Source of the DNA: Trichoplax sp. H2
Taxonomy: Eukaryota; Placozoa; Uniplacotomia; Trichoplacea
NCBI GenBank assembly: GCA_003344405.1
Contig: NOWV01000241.1
Span: 30,853-94,852 of the forward strand
Length of the DNA stretch: 64,000 bases
Direction of reading: 5' to 3'
In this document: piece after piece, positions 10,919 through 24,100 of the stretch
Layout of the letters: each line of letters opens with the position of its first letter
Position numbering within the stretch: the first letter of the stretch is position 1
Program-made: the position numbers and the translations under genes
Notes under the pieces: model-generated
The model's database searches: none
What the model was told of the DNA's origin: nothing
What the model saw: the letters and a program-made list of their open reading frames with translations, nothing else

Positions 10919-12886
10919 GATTAAATCGCAATAAAAATACCGTTAATGAACTTCCAAGTTGCTACGTTACCGTAAGTTCTTGCCAGTCATAAGGGTTATG
11001 ATGAAGGCAGTGAGTACCATACCGTTAGATGGTGAGGATTATTGTATAGTGTAATGTATGACACAGGCAGTCTATTTTGCGCATATAACTTATTTGACTA
11101 TATTACTGTGCGCATACGATTCTAGGCGTATTTCCACATATACCCGTAGTAATAATATAACATTGAAAGCTATTATAGGGAACTTACTACGCATAAATTA
11201 TATATTTGTTATAAGCTATTGGTCCAATATGATTAATAATTTCATTCGCGGCTAATATAGAATTGCATCAAAGTTCAGTAGTGGCTGTGCGCAACATACA
11301 CTACTGTATCCAAGTGTACTTATAATTATGTCATGACAAACGCTATACGATGGACAACACTAGAGGCATTATGCTGCATACACTATCTAGAAAATAACGC
11401 ATCGGTAGCTTTCCTTCGCCGACCGTAGCATATCTGCCTCAAAGCTTGCTATTAATTATTAGATCTACCTTTCTAATGCTAGTTTCTAATGAATATTGGG
11501 TAAATAAAAATGAGTATAAGGAAAAGATTCGTGGTTTTCCTTAATGGATTAATAAAAGAAATAATTCTAATATTCTCAATGACAATAAGTCCATAACATT
11601 TCATACCTTGCCATAACTTTTTACTGACTAAATTCAAAGTCTTTATTTAATGTAGAATCCAAAAACTGTACTTACTTACTTGTTACAGAAATACATCACC
11701 AAATCATAATCACTTAGTACAGTATAATGGCCATAGAAGGTCTTTTTCCTCACTAACATAATGCCCTATCATGCGCCTTTCCACTAGACTAGTGTAGAAA
11801 GGCGTATGTCTTACACCATAACTATATAATATATATCTCAGGAATCTCATTAATGTGCAAACATGAACAAGGATAGGCAATCCTGATAATTACAATTGGA
11901 GTCGAATATAATTAAATTTTATTAACTGCTAATAGAAGCTTAACCATTAAGTTCATAGCGTATTATTATAGCAAGAAAATTAAAGTCAAATGTTAATTAT
12001 TTTATGTAGAATTTATTCTTTTATTTTACTGTTTATGCTTGTATGCACAATCTAAAAGAAGGTACATTGCCGCGTTAGTAAGGTTTTTAAAGCAGCAGTT
12101 ATAGCATTTGTACAAATGTATACTCGGTTTAAGAATATTTGATATAAACTTTTGTATAAACCTTACAATAAAAATGCAATTCGTAAACATTATCATTTAC
12201 TTATTTGCGCCATACTTACATTACAGTTTTGTTATACTGTAAGATAACAGAGAATTACTAATGGCAATGGCAAGACTAGAGATACTGTTTTACTCCTCCC
12301 AGTTAAGGACTAATATGATTATATGATACAGTAATGGAGGAGATTGGCCACGAATATAAGAAATATACATTATCGCCAATTAGTAAGCGAAAAATTAAAA
12401 GCCATTTAAAAGACAGTCGAAAATTTTAAAATAGTTTATAGCAAGATTTATTAACTATAGAAAATTCAGAAACAATTTTATAAAATGTTAAAGAATTTCA
12501 ATTCTGAACATTTGTGGGTATGTTAGATTGGTTATGGGTGACGATATTGCCCTAACTTGAATAGGTCCTAATCTGTCCACTTCATACACAGTTAATTGCA
12601 CACCGATTAAAAACAATAAAGATGCAAAATTCAATGAAAATGCTTATTCTTAAGTTAATGGTTAGATACAGAATACAGTATTGTATCGTATGTTTGAACT
12701 CAACACCCATGTTATGAACATGGCTATCAAGACAACTTACTTGGACAACATTTGATAAAGGGGATCGTGAGGCTTCAAATTGGTCTGTAAGGATGGTACA
12801 TAATAATATTGTGTTAAGAACTTGCTAATGAATGGTTAGTTAACATTCAGGTTAGTAGCCAATTAGTAAGGAAATATTAACAAATT
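10919..12886. other. Intergenic, nothing recognised
   Basis: AT-rich sequence between the NB-ARC start and the MAU2 stop. It holds the presumed promoter of the NB-ARC gene and the MAU2 3' UTR. No frame or repeat array stood out. Confidence 0.4.
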
Positions 12887-15800
12887 TTAAAGTTTATTTT
12901 CAAGTCTTAGTTGTGGTAAAAGTTTTTCTAGGCAATACGCACTTCGCCTGATTTCATCTATGATTCCATTATACAAGGTACGGTGTTCTTCTTCTCGAGT
13001 GTTATCACCAGCAAATCGATAAATATCTGAAAGTAATTTACAGTAAGAGAAGATAATACAGCGACTCTTGTAAAATAAGCTAAATTGATAGCTATAGACA
13101 TCGACTATGCTAGTGCGTACTGAAGTAACTTATGCATTAGTAGCTATCGTAAAAGGCTACCAACGACCTTTATATTAAGTGGTAGTAGAATTTTAGTAAA
13201 GCTACAGTGATGACATCGTCCTTGATTACTATAACAAACCTGACAGTAACAGTAAGGCAGAAATTTCAGTATAGTTATTAGAAATATTTCTTGCTATTTG
13301 TAGCGCCGAAGTAGCAACATCCAATGATTCCTACAAATTGAAAAATCGATTAATTTACCCAGTGAATACTTAGTTATAACTCGGTTAATTCATTCTTGAG
13401 ACTGCCAAAACTTTAAAAGCAGGACCATGGCAATATCTTTACCTGTAGTTTTCCTTGATGTAAAAGCGTATATCCAGTAAGCGATAAGCCAGCAGCAGTC
13501 ATACTTAACATGTCAGCGTTGTAGGCCAGTTTAATCGCTTCACGAGATAAGATTCTAGAGCGTACAAAATAAGTAATTATTTTTATCTTACATAGTTACT
13601 TTTAATTGCAGAGACCGATAAGAGCTTCTGCTCGATTACCTAGCGTCATCGAATCTACTTGATTGAAATTGACTTATTGCGTGCACGAGATAAGATAGTG
13701 CAAGAAATTTGGTGTTCCTTACAAAAATAATATTCCGCAATAAGTGATGCTAATCATAGGATTAATTAATCTACTGTCTAAGATTCGATACCGAATTGGT
13801 AAATTCTCCGGCATTGTTTCTTGTAAGATAGGCTCAGACTGTAACATAGAAATAATTTATTATAAACTGATGCATTTTCAGCATATACAGTACTGATATG
13901 CACATAACACGTAGTACAACTATCGCAAAGCTAATGCATTCATACAGATTCGTAATATATTTATACCATATGACATTGTAAGAGTTTTAGATAAAACATA
14001 CAATATCGTTATATTTATCCTGATATATGCAGAGTCATAGATTAAAATAGTTACTTGTGATTTATAAATGATTACCAATCAGGTAACATAATGATCGAAA
14101 TCTGAAGTTGTATCAATCGTTAAGTTCTAAAGGCTTAAGAATGTTTAACTATCAGTTACGTGGTGTTCCTTTCAGCGTACACAAGTATCAATATTTGCCT
14201 TATGTTCTTTGCAAACCTTATTAGTTGTGGCTTCACTGTTAAGTACTACCATTGCTTGTAAGAGCTTTAAATATTCCTTTACGTCGTATCTTTGGGATAG
14301 CTTGAAATTAACAGAATCAATTGGTGTTTTTGTTATACAGTTGCAAATTGCTGCGAAGGTACGTTGACTAGGCCAAAAGTTAAACTGTAAATTTCTAAAT
14401 GTTTGACAACGCTTGTACTAAGATAATACTATATTCAATACGAAGTGCCTTTGCAATTTATATAGTGCATTATATGTATATATATTTATATAAGAGAAGT
14501 CTTTTCACCATAAATGACGATAACTTACGTTGGTAGCAGAGTTGAAGTGATATTTTGCAAGATCCGTGTTGCCGAGATTCATAGCATACATTCCCTAAAG
14601 TCATTATAATTAATTTATTCTTTTAGCGGCGTTGGGTAGAAATAGCAAGTATACTTTGCAAAAGTATAAAATAGCAATGATAAATTTATTCAATCCTATT
14701 TACCAATAGGGCGTGGACAGTGCTTCGCTCGGTACTTAATAATTGCTTGTTATTCTCATACAATTCAATAAGCGAACGCATCTGGAAGGACGGAAATCAA
14801 ATTACCAAAGCATGTAAAATATAGCAATTGCCCGAATATTAAATAAATAGATTCTACGAGAATAATAACATTGGCCGTAGAATATTTTATTCTCGTCTTA
14901 CTTACAGGCAAAAGCGCATTCGCAGGGCGACCAAGTAATAGATTAATAACTACCAGTTGTTTGAATATAAGCAAGCGATATAATGTCGACATAGAAGATC
15001 TAATTTCCATAGAACGTGTGGCGTTCGTCGCTAATTCATCTAACTGATTTCTAGCCTTGTTAATATATTTATCAGCCTTTGCGATTTGACCACTATATGT
15101 ATGAAATATGGATGTAATCTGCAGGGAGGGTAAAAATCCAATAAGTGATATCACATATTTTTCAAGGTAAACTGTAACTTAAACAGTTTTATAACATTTA
15201 ATTTTACATAACATTGATTGCGAACGGTAATAAGCTATGGATAATTATAATAGTACAAGCAATTGCAATCCATACAATATAAGTTAGCACACAAAGTTCT
15301 TCATTGGATAACCAAAATAATGGAAGTATGTCCTCGTTTATTCTATCCCCTTCTGCCATTTCCAAATTAATAATATTAATAAGCAGGCACTTCTACTACA
15401 GCCCTAAAATAATATTAATAGCAATTTCTTATTACGTAGTATAATACCTGGCTTGGCAAGGGAAACAATTTGCTGTATTGACTGTTGTAGCTGCTTCAGT
15501 TGTACTGAAGCTTGTTTCATCTGTAGTATAAAATAAGATTTAATTGAAATATTTGTAAAAGTTGTGAGAAAATCGCAAGCGAAGAGATTCTACCTCGCCT
15601 ACTGATATTAGGAAATAAACCCGAAAACAGAACAGATGTGCTTTGACTGGTTCTATAATACTAGGATGCACATTTAAATTCGCTATCAACACGTCAGATT
15701 CGTTGAATACGGGCGCCAGTTTAGAGTAATTTCCTTGAATTAAAGCTAGCTAAGAATTTTGAAAGGAATAATTATTAGGAAAGCGTAGAAAATTTTCGGC

Positions 15801-17969
15801 GTAAATAATTTTTATGTCGATATAGTATAGGACTATATGTGTGTATAAAACATAATCTATACCTGCGCAATTGTGGCAAGTATTTGTAGCCTAAAAATTT
15901 AATTAAGAGTTCAAAAATTAAGCTTTGGTGTTATTTATGATTGATGTCTGCTTATCAACACTAGCTGTCATTTTTTAATTGATTTAAGTATTAAAGAGTT
16001 GTGTACATCTAGATATTACACTGTACAATAACTAGTGCATTGTTGAATATATAACAATTTAGTTATTAAGTCGAACCTGACAACCCCATTTTGGTAGAAA
16101 TACGATATACCATCTTGCAGTATATTGAAAGCTCTATCAAAAGCGCCTTTTACATAGTATATACCCTAAAATAATAGCAATTGGACTTTAAGAAAATGAT
16201 GTTGTTGACTTGATGTGCTGAAGTATTAATTTATTAACTAGAAAATAGAATAGCAAAAGGCCATAAAGATTTCTGTGACATTGAAAAGTATTTACAGACG
16301 TTAACTAATCTATTGCTTAAACGTTTCGCTTTTTCGTAATAAACAAAAATGTCTATCTATTTCTATTTTACACTATCGATCTCATAAATTGTTACTCACA
16401 ACTAATTTAAATATAACTCGATGATGCCAACGAGGATAGGTCCTTGTAAATTCTCTTATTCTTAAAAGCAAGTGTAGCGCATTGTCTAGCTGTTTCTGAA
16501 GGTATTAGTAAACATTGAATTTAGCAAGAATTACCTCGCTTTATCAATTAAAACAAACATTCAGTTCACATATAACTTCATAATTTGTTTCGTTACTTTA
16601 CCATAGATTGGTATTCTTCGGCAAGAAGGAAGGATAATTCTATTCTCATTTCGCTATTATCAGCAGACTAAAATTCAGAAATGGTTTAATATTAACAGGA
16701 AATAAATATATAGCGGTTAAAAAATTACAGTAGAGAAAGTTTAGTACTTCGTCTAAAGGAATCAAGAAGAAGCTTATATATGTACAAGGTTTCTTTGTTA
16801 ATGATACTACGATGTTAGATTATAGCATTTTTATCAATTGTAATACTTCAGTTCGAAATTTGTACATTATCTATAGTATGGCTAAAATAACTTATTTTTT
16901 TGTCAATAGAAACAAGCAGGTTATAGACCTGTCAATCAGACACTAGTAAAGTAAGGCGATACAGTATAAACTGTTGATAGGGCTTTTATATACGTATGGT
17001 GAACAAGGCAATGGTTAACAACATTATATGCGGCTGTGGTATTTTTTAAAGTATAAGTAAAGAATTCAGAGAAAGCTTCATTGGATATCGAATCTTCATA
17101 TGAGTATTTCAAGAGTAAATTCGGTGGTATCAGTTATAATACAGCAACACCGTTGAGGATATTCCCATGACGTATGTATTATATTGCGCTACAGTGAGCA
17201 GTTGTAATAAGTAAGAATCTTGTGAAGCAAGAAGTAGCAGCTCGATATGAATAAAACGTCTAAGGACTAAATAATATCATTTCACTAAGAGAATAGACTT
17301 GCAGTATCCTACATTGTGTAGACTTTGTTGCTTGTTGATGAAAGGTATCAAGACTAATAAACCTTGATCTGGAGAAAGTAAGTTATCATGAAGGTGAAAT
17401 AAACGTATATCCATCCCTAGCAACATACTACACAGTGTTAATCGTGATTAAGCATGGTGACTATACAATAACATAGAAAGTTGATCGTGTCCATCAGCAG
17501 CAAAAATATTAAACGTTACTAGTGAATCTTAGAATATGTTTCTATGAAGGTAATGTTTAAAGGCAAGTATACGTGGTAATGTCTGTTGGATTGAAGGCTA
17601 AGTCAGTTTACCTTGTCGCATTCTGTAACCTATGAAAGAATATATGACAGAAAAATTAGGCTGTATTAAGATCATTATCGGATAGATAATAGCTGAAGAC
17701 AGAACTGGTGAGACTAGACTGCTTACCCCTTGATAAAAATAAGAAATCATTTCATTTCTATTGGAAGTATATTTTGCATAAATTTTGCCAAGTTGAAGGC
17801 ATGCCTTGATACGATAATACGACGGTAATTTGTACTTCAAGACAGCAGTCAGAGCACGAATAGCCAGGAGAATTTCAGGAGGATTAGATTGAATACTATA
17901 ATCTGCCAGGGTGAATAATACCTGGTAATAATAATTATTATTATCCAGTTTTGGCAATTGGACAGCCAT
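12887..17969 (-). CDS. MAU2: MAU2/SCC4 cohesin-loading factor, multi-exon
   Basis: MAU2 wraps the N-terminus of NIPBL (SCC2) and helps load cohesin on chromatin; it is built of TPR helices. Exon 1 (17969-17727, 81 codons, starting MAVQLPKLDNN) matches the human N-terminal TPR region, including PPEILLAIRAL and IKACLQLGKIYAKYT, and ends at a GTAAGC donor. Later pieces match in order: about 15751-15593 (HPSIIEPVKAHLFCFRVYF), 15520-15448 (LKQLQQSIQQI), about 15350-15276 (DILPLFWLSNEELCVLTYI), about 15125-14907 (GQIAKADKYINKARNQL and LLLGRPANAL), about 14763-14714, about 14593-14528 (MYAMNLGNTDLAKYHFNSA), and the last exon ending at TAA 12889-12887 with EIRRSAYCLEKLLPQLRL. Exons between 17720 and 15760 and between 14400 and 13030 are not resolved. 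The start ATG was chosen because homology begins there; an in-frame upstream ATG at 18035 is possible. Confidence 0.85.
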
Positions 17970-20900
17970 CTTGTAAAAGGCAGTTGGAAGCGGTAAACTA
18001 GTGGATGAATTTGCTTTGTAACAGATTCTTAACAAATTGACGGATCAACTTTGAAAAGTTCAAAATAGGCTTTTCCTTCAAGTTTCAATCTTGTTTAATT
18101 ATGGATTGAACTTGTATTAATATGTTGTTTGTATATATTATATCCTTGGTTCCAACGTCCACAATGGTTGTATCATCGTTGGTATCTCAGTATGGGATTG
18201 ACGAGTAATGCTTGCATCAGTAAATAGTATCCATGACCCTATTTCACTTTCTGCAAGTCTGATCTGATCTCAATATGAGTCTACTCGTAGCGTCGTTGTA
18301 GAGTCTTCAAATTTGTAAATGGAAGGAAGATTTCTTTCAATATCCTTATGGAAAGTCTATAAAGTCATTTGGAATGGGACCAACGCCAGCACAATATCCA
18401 TCGACATGGCAACGATGAAGATTCAGGAACTGCGTGAATAGGAAGAGTCAGCCGCCAGCCGTATCGTGGCTCATGGGTATCGATTTTTGAATGGTATCGA
18501 AACATCGGACAGACTGACCGAAGGCCTAAGTCTGCGATGGACTAGTATCATCAGTTCTACACTCTACTGTACAGTGTACAGTATGGTCTCAGTGTGTGTT
18601 TATGCTACAATAGTGATGAGCCATACAGACTACATACAGTACAGCACTGTACTTGGACTTTTACTTTTGAGAACATAAATGTGCGTGCATATTGCCTCTT
18701 AGCATTATTACTCTGCATCAAAGTAAGGAACTGTGCAGGATTGGATATAAACAGTCAATGCCTTAAGCTCAATGGTGTAGGTATAGTAGGGAGATTAGGG
18801 CTTGAGAGACCTCCATTATTCTGTAAATATATACACTATATTATACAGTAGTTATGTTTTTCACTTTCAGTCTTTACCCTTTCTTGTCCTGTTTGCTATG
18901 TAAAATCAGCCTATCGACAGTACTGTAAACTATAAACTGTCAAGGTGAATTGTAGAGTTCTGTCTATGTACAGTATAATATTATCTCGCGGCAGCTTCTT
19001 TGTCTCCTTGCTGAGTTTGTGCTCTGTTATATCGCTGCATAACAGCGATCATTCATTCGTCCCTAATTTATGAATAGTCATCAACTACAAGTCCATGACT
19101 GCATTCGACTAGCAGTTTTTATGATCGCTGTTTATCCTTGTACAGTACTGTACTGTAGTATAGACTTGAGAGTGTGTACTGTACAGTGTACAGTACATGT
19201 ACTGTATACTGTACTGTACAGTACAGTACGCTGACTCAAAAGATAAAACCTTGACTGTGGACACCCCCTCGGATGGACGGACTTTTCATACCAGATAAGG
19301 CGATCAATGTCGAAAAAATAGTTCCAGTACTCATAGTTAGTACTGTACACTGTACAGTACAGTACTGTATACTGTACTGAAGATCTTCCGTGTCTGTTTG
19401 GAAATGACTCCTCCTGTACAGTATGTGTACTACTACAGTACCGTACTGTACTGGAATGCGCGAGCATGACATCAAATTGACGTCATGCGTAGAGTACTGT
19501 ACTGTACTGTACATTGTGTCACGTACTGTATACTGTACTGTACTGTCAGTCGGTCATACAGTACAATGCAGTATTTTGGATGTACTGTAGCGATAAAAGA
19601 AGACTAAGTAGAGCATAGTAACAGGCTATGCAATACAGTACTGTAAAAATGTACAATAAATAGCACTTACACTATTAAAGTCATTTAGAGAAAATCATGT
19701 ATGGCACAATTTGTCGATCCAGTTTGGACAGAACTCTGTCCTTCCAATGCACTGTGCCAGACTTCATTCTTAGCGACGGTACCCAAATTCCGGAGGTAGC
19801 CAATGGGTACCAGGATGGAATCTGGTACAGTACACTGTACTGTGATCGTGGAGTACAGTATGTGGTACTGTAAGACCGTACTGTACTACTGTACACGTGA
19901 CTGCTTTCACAATGCCATTTTTCTCTTACCAATCCCTGATACTGTAGTCTATAGCGTGCGCTGTACAGTAGTGGACAGTAGACTACAGCCATACAGTAGG
20001 AGTGCAACTCATTGACAGCGTTAGTTCAATTGGCAGTTCTGTCCTCATCTTTGTGCGCCTGCCATTTTTCAAAGGAAAATCAGTGAAATTTTTCTCTTTT
20101 TCATGTAAGTTTCTCCTTTTTCTTCCATTTTATAGCTTATGGTAGAGCAAGATTAGCTTGTATTGCACCAATTGTTTAAGAAAGAGAATTCATTTCTTGC
20201 CTGTGATCAAGAAAATGACCGTCAGTATCGTAGAATATGGACCCATTAACGTCCATGTGATCCCTTTGAATAAAGAAAAAGATTCACTAGCGATCCTTTT
20301 GCACAAACTGGCGATGATATAGTTCACTCCATTCGTGGACAATTTTGCCCCAAGTTGAATAGCGTTGGACTTTCTTAACCCTGCAGTACTATTCTATAGT
20401 GGGTAGTAACAACTTAGTGCCAATGGATTCTATTTTAACGAGCAGTTGGATGCACGTTTTATCTACGCAATCATTTTTCGGCAAGTCAACTAAACATCGC
20501 TGTACTACGGTGGATCAACTGCCAGACGTGATAATCCAAGCACTGTGCAGTTGGAGTACTTGTACTTGACTAAAAGATTGCATACAATCATAATCATCCT
20601 TTGATGGATGGAATATAGGCATGTAGGAAACAGGAAGTAGTGGAATATTCTGCTCGACAGCTTTTGATACAAAAATGGAGTAGAAAAGATATATTTTAAG
20701 CTGAACTGCACACAATCTGGCAAAAGCAAAAGTATACTGTACATCGATACAGATGGATCCATACATGTTAGTTAACCACAGTTCTTACATTTGTTGATAA
20801 ATTCCATTGGCGACATACTACGCTGAGGAACATCACATAACAAGAAATTGACTTGCAAAGAGGAAAGAATATGTCAGTCGTAGTCATGGATTGAATTCTA

Positions 20901-21124
20901 GCAGTAGCCAGTCAATGACCATCGCTCCCTAGAATGATAGACGTCAACAAATACTAGTCGCTAATGAATAACCACGATAAGATCAAGAGCGGAACTCTTA
21001 GGCTCTTCACTATTGGAAATAAAATTGTACAATAGTAGATATACAATATCCACCTAATCTTCTGTAATATTTGTCTTCTTATGAAATTTATAGCTCGTTA
21101 AAGTAAAAGCCGAAAATTTTCTAT
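17970..21124. other. Divergent intergenic region between MAU2 and HNRNPK, repeat-rich
   Basis: The two genes are transcribed away from each other, so both promoters should lie here. The middle (about 18550-19990) is dominated by TACTGTAC-type palindromic words and part of a dispersed element; the flanks are unique AT-rich DNA. Short frames in this stretch are low-complexity translations of the repeats. Confidence 0.5.
19131..19990. repeat. Dense TACTGTAC/GTACAGTA palindrome clusters
   Basis: At 19138-19230, 19339-19380, 19435-19565 and 19825-19980 the sequence is almost entirely made of overlapping TACTG, TACAG, GTAC and CTGTA words, for example TACTGTACTGTACAGTACAG. Most such words are their own reverse complement or nearly so, so either strand could fold into hairpins. 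Between the clusters at about 19255-19325 lies unique text shared with an element at 30690-30770. Confidence 0.8.
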
Positions 21125-24100
21125 ATGGCCGATGTTGGTCCTGGTGGTGGAATGGAAAGAGACGACGGTGACGACGGTAATTATAACAAGATAAATAATA
21201 TTACAGTACAGTAATCGCGTATAGATAGATGCCATCATGTTCAACGTTTTCACATGTTAAATACTACAGTTGTACTGTACATCTACTCAATACCGGTTGG
21301 ACAGTATGCGCTCTTTGATCGAGAAATGTACTCGTATACGCGTATTGTTAGTGTTTGACGAAAGTCAATTTAATCTCATCTATCATAAGTGTTGATTGTA
21401 GAATAGCTTGGTAGTCAATTTATAATTAATACCATACTTTCGTACAGATTTATGTCCAATTTTCATGTTAGAAACATTTGGACAACGTTCATACATGTTT
21501 ATATATTAGACTAATTTACTACATTTTCTATGCAGGAGGTCGCGGTGAACAATTAAAACGCTCAGCTGATATTGATAACTATGATGAAGCGAAGAATAAG
21601 AGGGCTAAAACAGATGATTCCGATGTGGAAATTAGCGCCAGAGTTTTAATCCAGAGTCGGGTTAGTCGATTATGCTTTAATTGACGGATTAATGAATAAA
21701 AATCGTCTCCATTTTGAAGCGAATCGCTTTCGCATCATGTGATGAAATTTTGTTTTAAAATAATAACAATAAATTACATAGTTTAAGCGAAATAAATATC
21801 TTGTAAATTGCATAGTAGCTATTGTCATTCAGTTATGTCCCGCGAAATTGAAATTACTATCGCTTGCATTAGTGACAATTGCCGGCACTAGGACTTACTA
21901 GACTTACAAATTGCTGCATCATATGACATTGCTAATACCATCAGTAGCTAAAGAGTACAAACAAATCTTCAATTCAGTAGAGTGTAGCAAGGTCTATAGA
22001 TTGTCTGCGTAAAAATACGCCTATAGTATACTTTCGCTATTCGTCTTACTGTAATTCTTTTTTTACATTGAAATATCGTTTATTGTTTCACTTATAAATT
22101 ATAATTCAGCTTGATTTGATGTTTTTATCTGTGAAACTTTGACGTTTTACAGAGACGTTCATTACAATAACCATAATATGATACTGTACGTACAGTATGT
22201 AGCTTTTTATCATAGATTATACTGACCTCTTCAGTTTGCAAAAATTGTTTTCACTTTCAACTCTACTTTCTAACTTGTAATGGATAGTTAGTACTTTGTA
22301 GCACTTTGCTATGACTCTGTGATGGTAAGGTAAAGCAGCATCCAATATTTACTTATTGATTATCCGTATTTATCATTTATGATTTAATTACTGTGATCAT
22401 CTCAAGTATGTATAGAGATATGTAACTGTTACTTTTTACGTAAGTTAAGTTCGCCTTACGAATGTAGTGAGTGATTGTTAATCTTAATTAATAACGTATC
22501 GATAATACTTAATATGTTATTTCGTTTAGGATGCTGGCGGGATTATTGGCAAGGTACGTAAATTAAGAAAGACTGGAATGTTATGCCCATTGTGCTAATA
22601 GATATTTGCACAAAGCCATGGAATTATATGGCTATTCACTGGGATGATTGCTAGCATTTTCGTTATAAATAACTTGCAGCCGTAAAATCTTGGAAGAAAT
22701 TCGGCGCTTTAATGCTATAGAGAAAATTGCTGACGTAATATATTCTTGGCTAACTCAGATGCTTATTAATTACCGTATACATTCCATATATAGGGTGGTC
22801 TGACTATTAAACGTCTTCGTAGTGAGGTTAGTTAACTGTAAATAAATATATTTTCGTGTTTGCTCATTGCTCTTTCAAGATAGATAAATCTGTCCTAACT
22901 GATTCTTCCTAATGCCAACAATCTCCACCCTAACAGATAAAAGTAGTCTGTGTAATTAGTTATATTCGTTATTTGGAGACTTATGATGGCTAAGCTTCTA
23001 CTATAGTCGTGATGATATCCAGTTTTGATATCCCTTACTGGTATTGTTTTGTATTGTCAGTGATACTTCTCATTTACGTGATTGCATTACTTTATAATGA
23101 TTCTAATATTAACAGTCGCTGGCATTGTACTCTCTTGAAGTATATTGTTTCATAACCTTAGAATTTAGGTCCTTGCGCTTTGTGAGCATCATGGGCTTAA
23201 TAATTTTCAGTATAAATTTTAAAAATTACTTTACTCAGTGCACTTGTGAGTTGTGACTGCTTGATGACGTATTTCATCTGTAGTACTCTACTTTATGTAA
23301 GTAAATTTATACCTCACTTAAAGCTATACTTGTTAAATTCAATATTTCTCACTGTACAGTATGTTAAAATTAAAAAAAATTTTATGTATTCGAAAGTTTG
23401 CTCTATATTCCCCATATTGGAATCCTATTCTATCGTAGTACTGTCCTCACCCTAGAATTATGCTAGATATTATCCGAATCTTAATCCTATGTTAACCTGT
23501 CCTATTCCAGTATAATGCTGTGGTATCAGTGCCCGAATCACATTCCACCGAGCGGTATGTCCCTATCTCCTTCCACTCTAATGTCATTGGTTATATGGTT
23601 TAAATTTATTTATGCTAAGCGATTTACTTTGTATAATTATGTTTATAAGTTAATAAATATAGCAATGTAGACTACAAACAAGGATGTTCTTGAAAGTGAT
23701 ATAAAAGACGATTTTTCATTGCTGCCAAAAATTTACAACCTATTCGACCAGTACCAGTAATAGCATTGGAAAATGCCCTTAAAGCCTCTTGTAGCAATTT
23801 TCCTATACGTTAGACTACTATCGATCTTGTTCAATACGTTACTTTTATACAGATATTTGAGAACCTGTATCGAAATATAAGTGTTATCTACGGATACTTA
23901 GTCATATTTAATTTGCAAGGTATAACATTAACATATATTTTTATCTTTTATTTTAGAATATTGACAATCAAGGCTGGTTTAAAGAATGTATTGTCTATAT
24001 TTCATGAAGTTATCCCGAAACTTGGCGATGTATGAACATTAATTATGGCATTGTTTCAATGGAGAAATATTAATGTTGTATTTTTTATTAACATCAATCA

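Noticed and set aside
16060-16090. TCGAACC, considered as a tRNA B box on the minus strand
   Set aside because: No A box at the right distance and no cloverleaf could be drawn.
19132-20015. Overlapping frames rich in Tyr, Ser, Val, Cys and Thr
   Set aside because: They are translations of the TACTGTAC low-complexity words (TAC, TGT, GTA, CAG codons).
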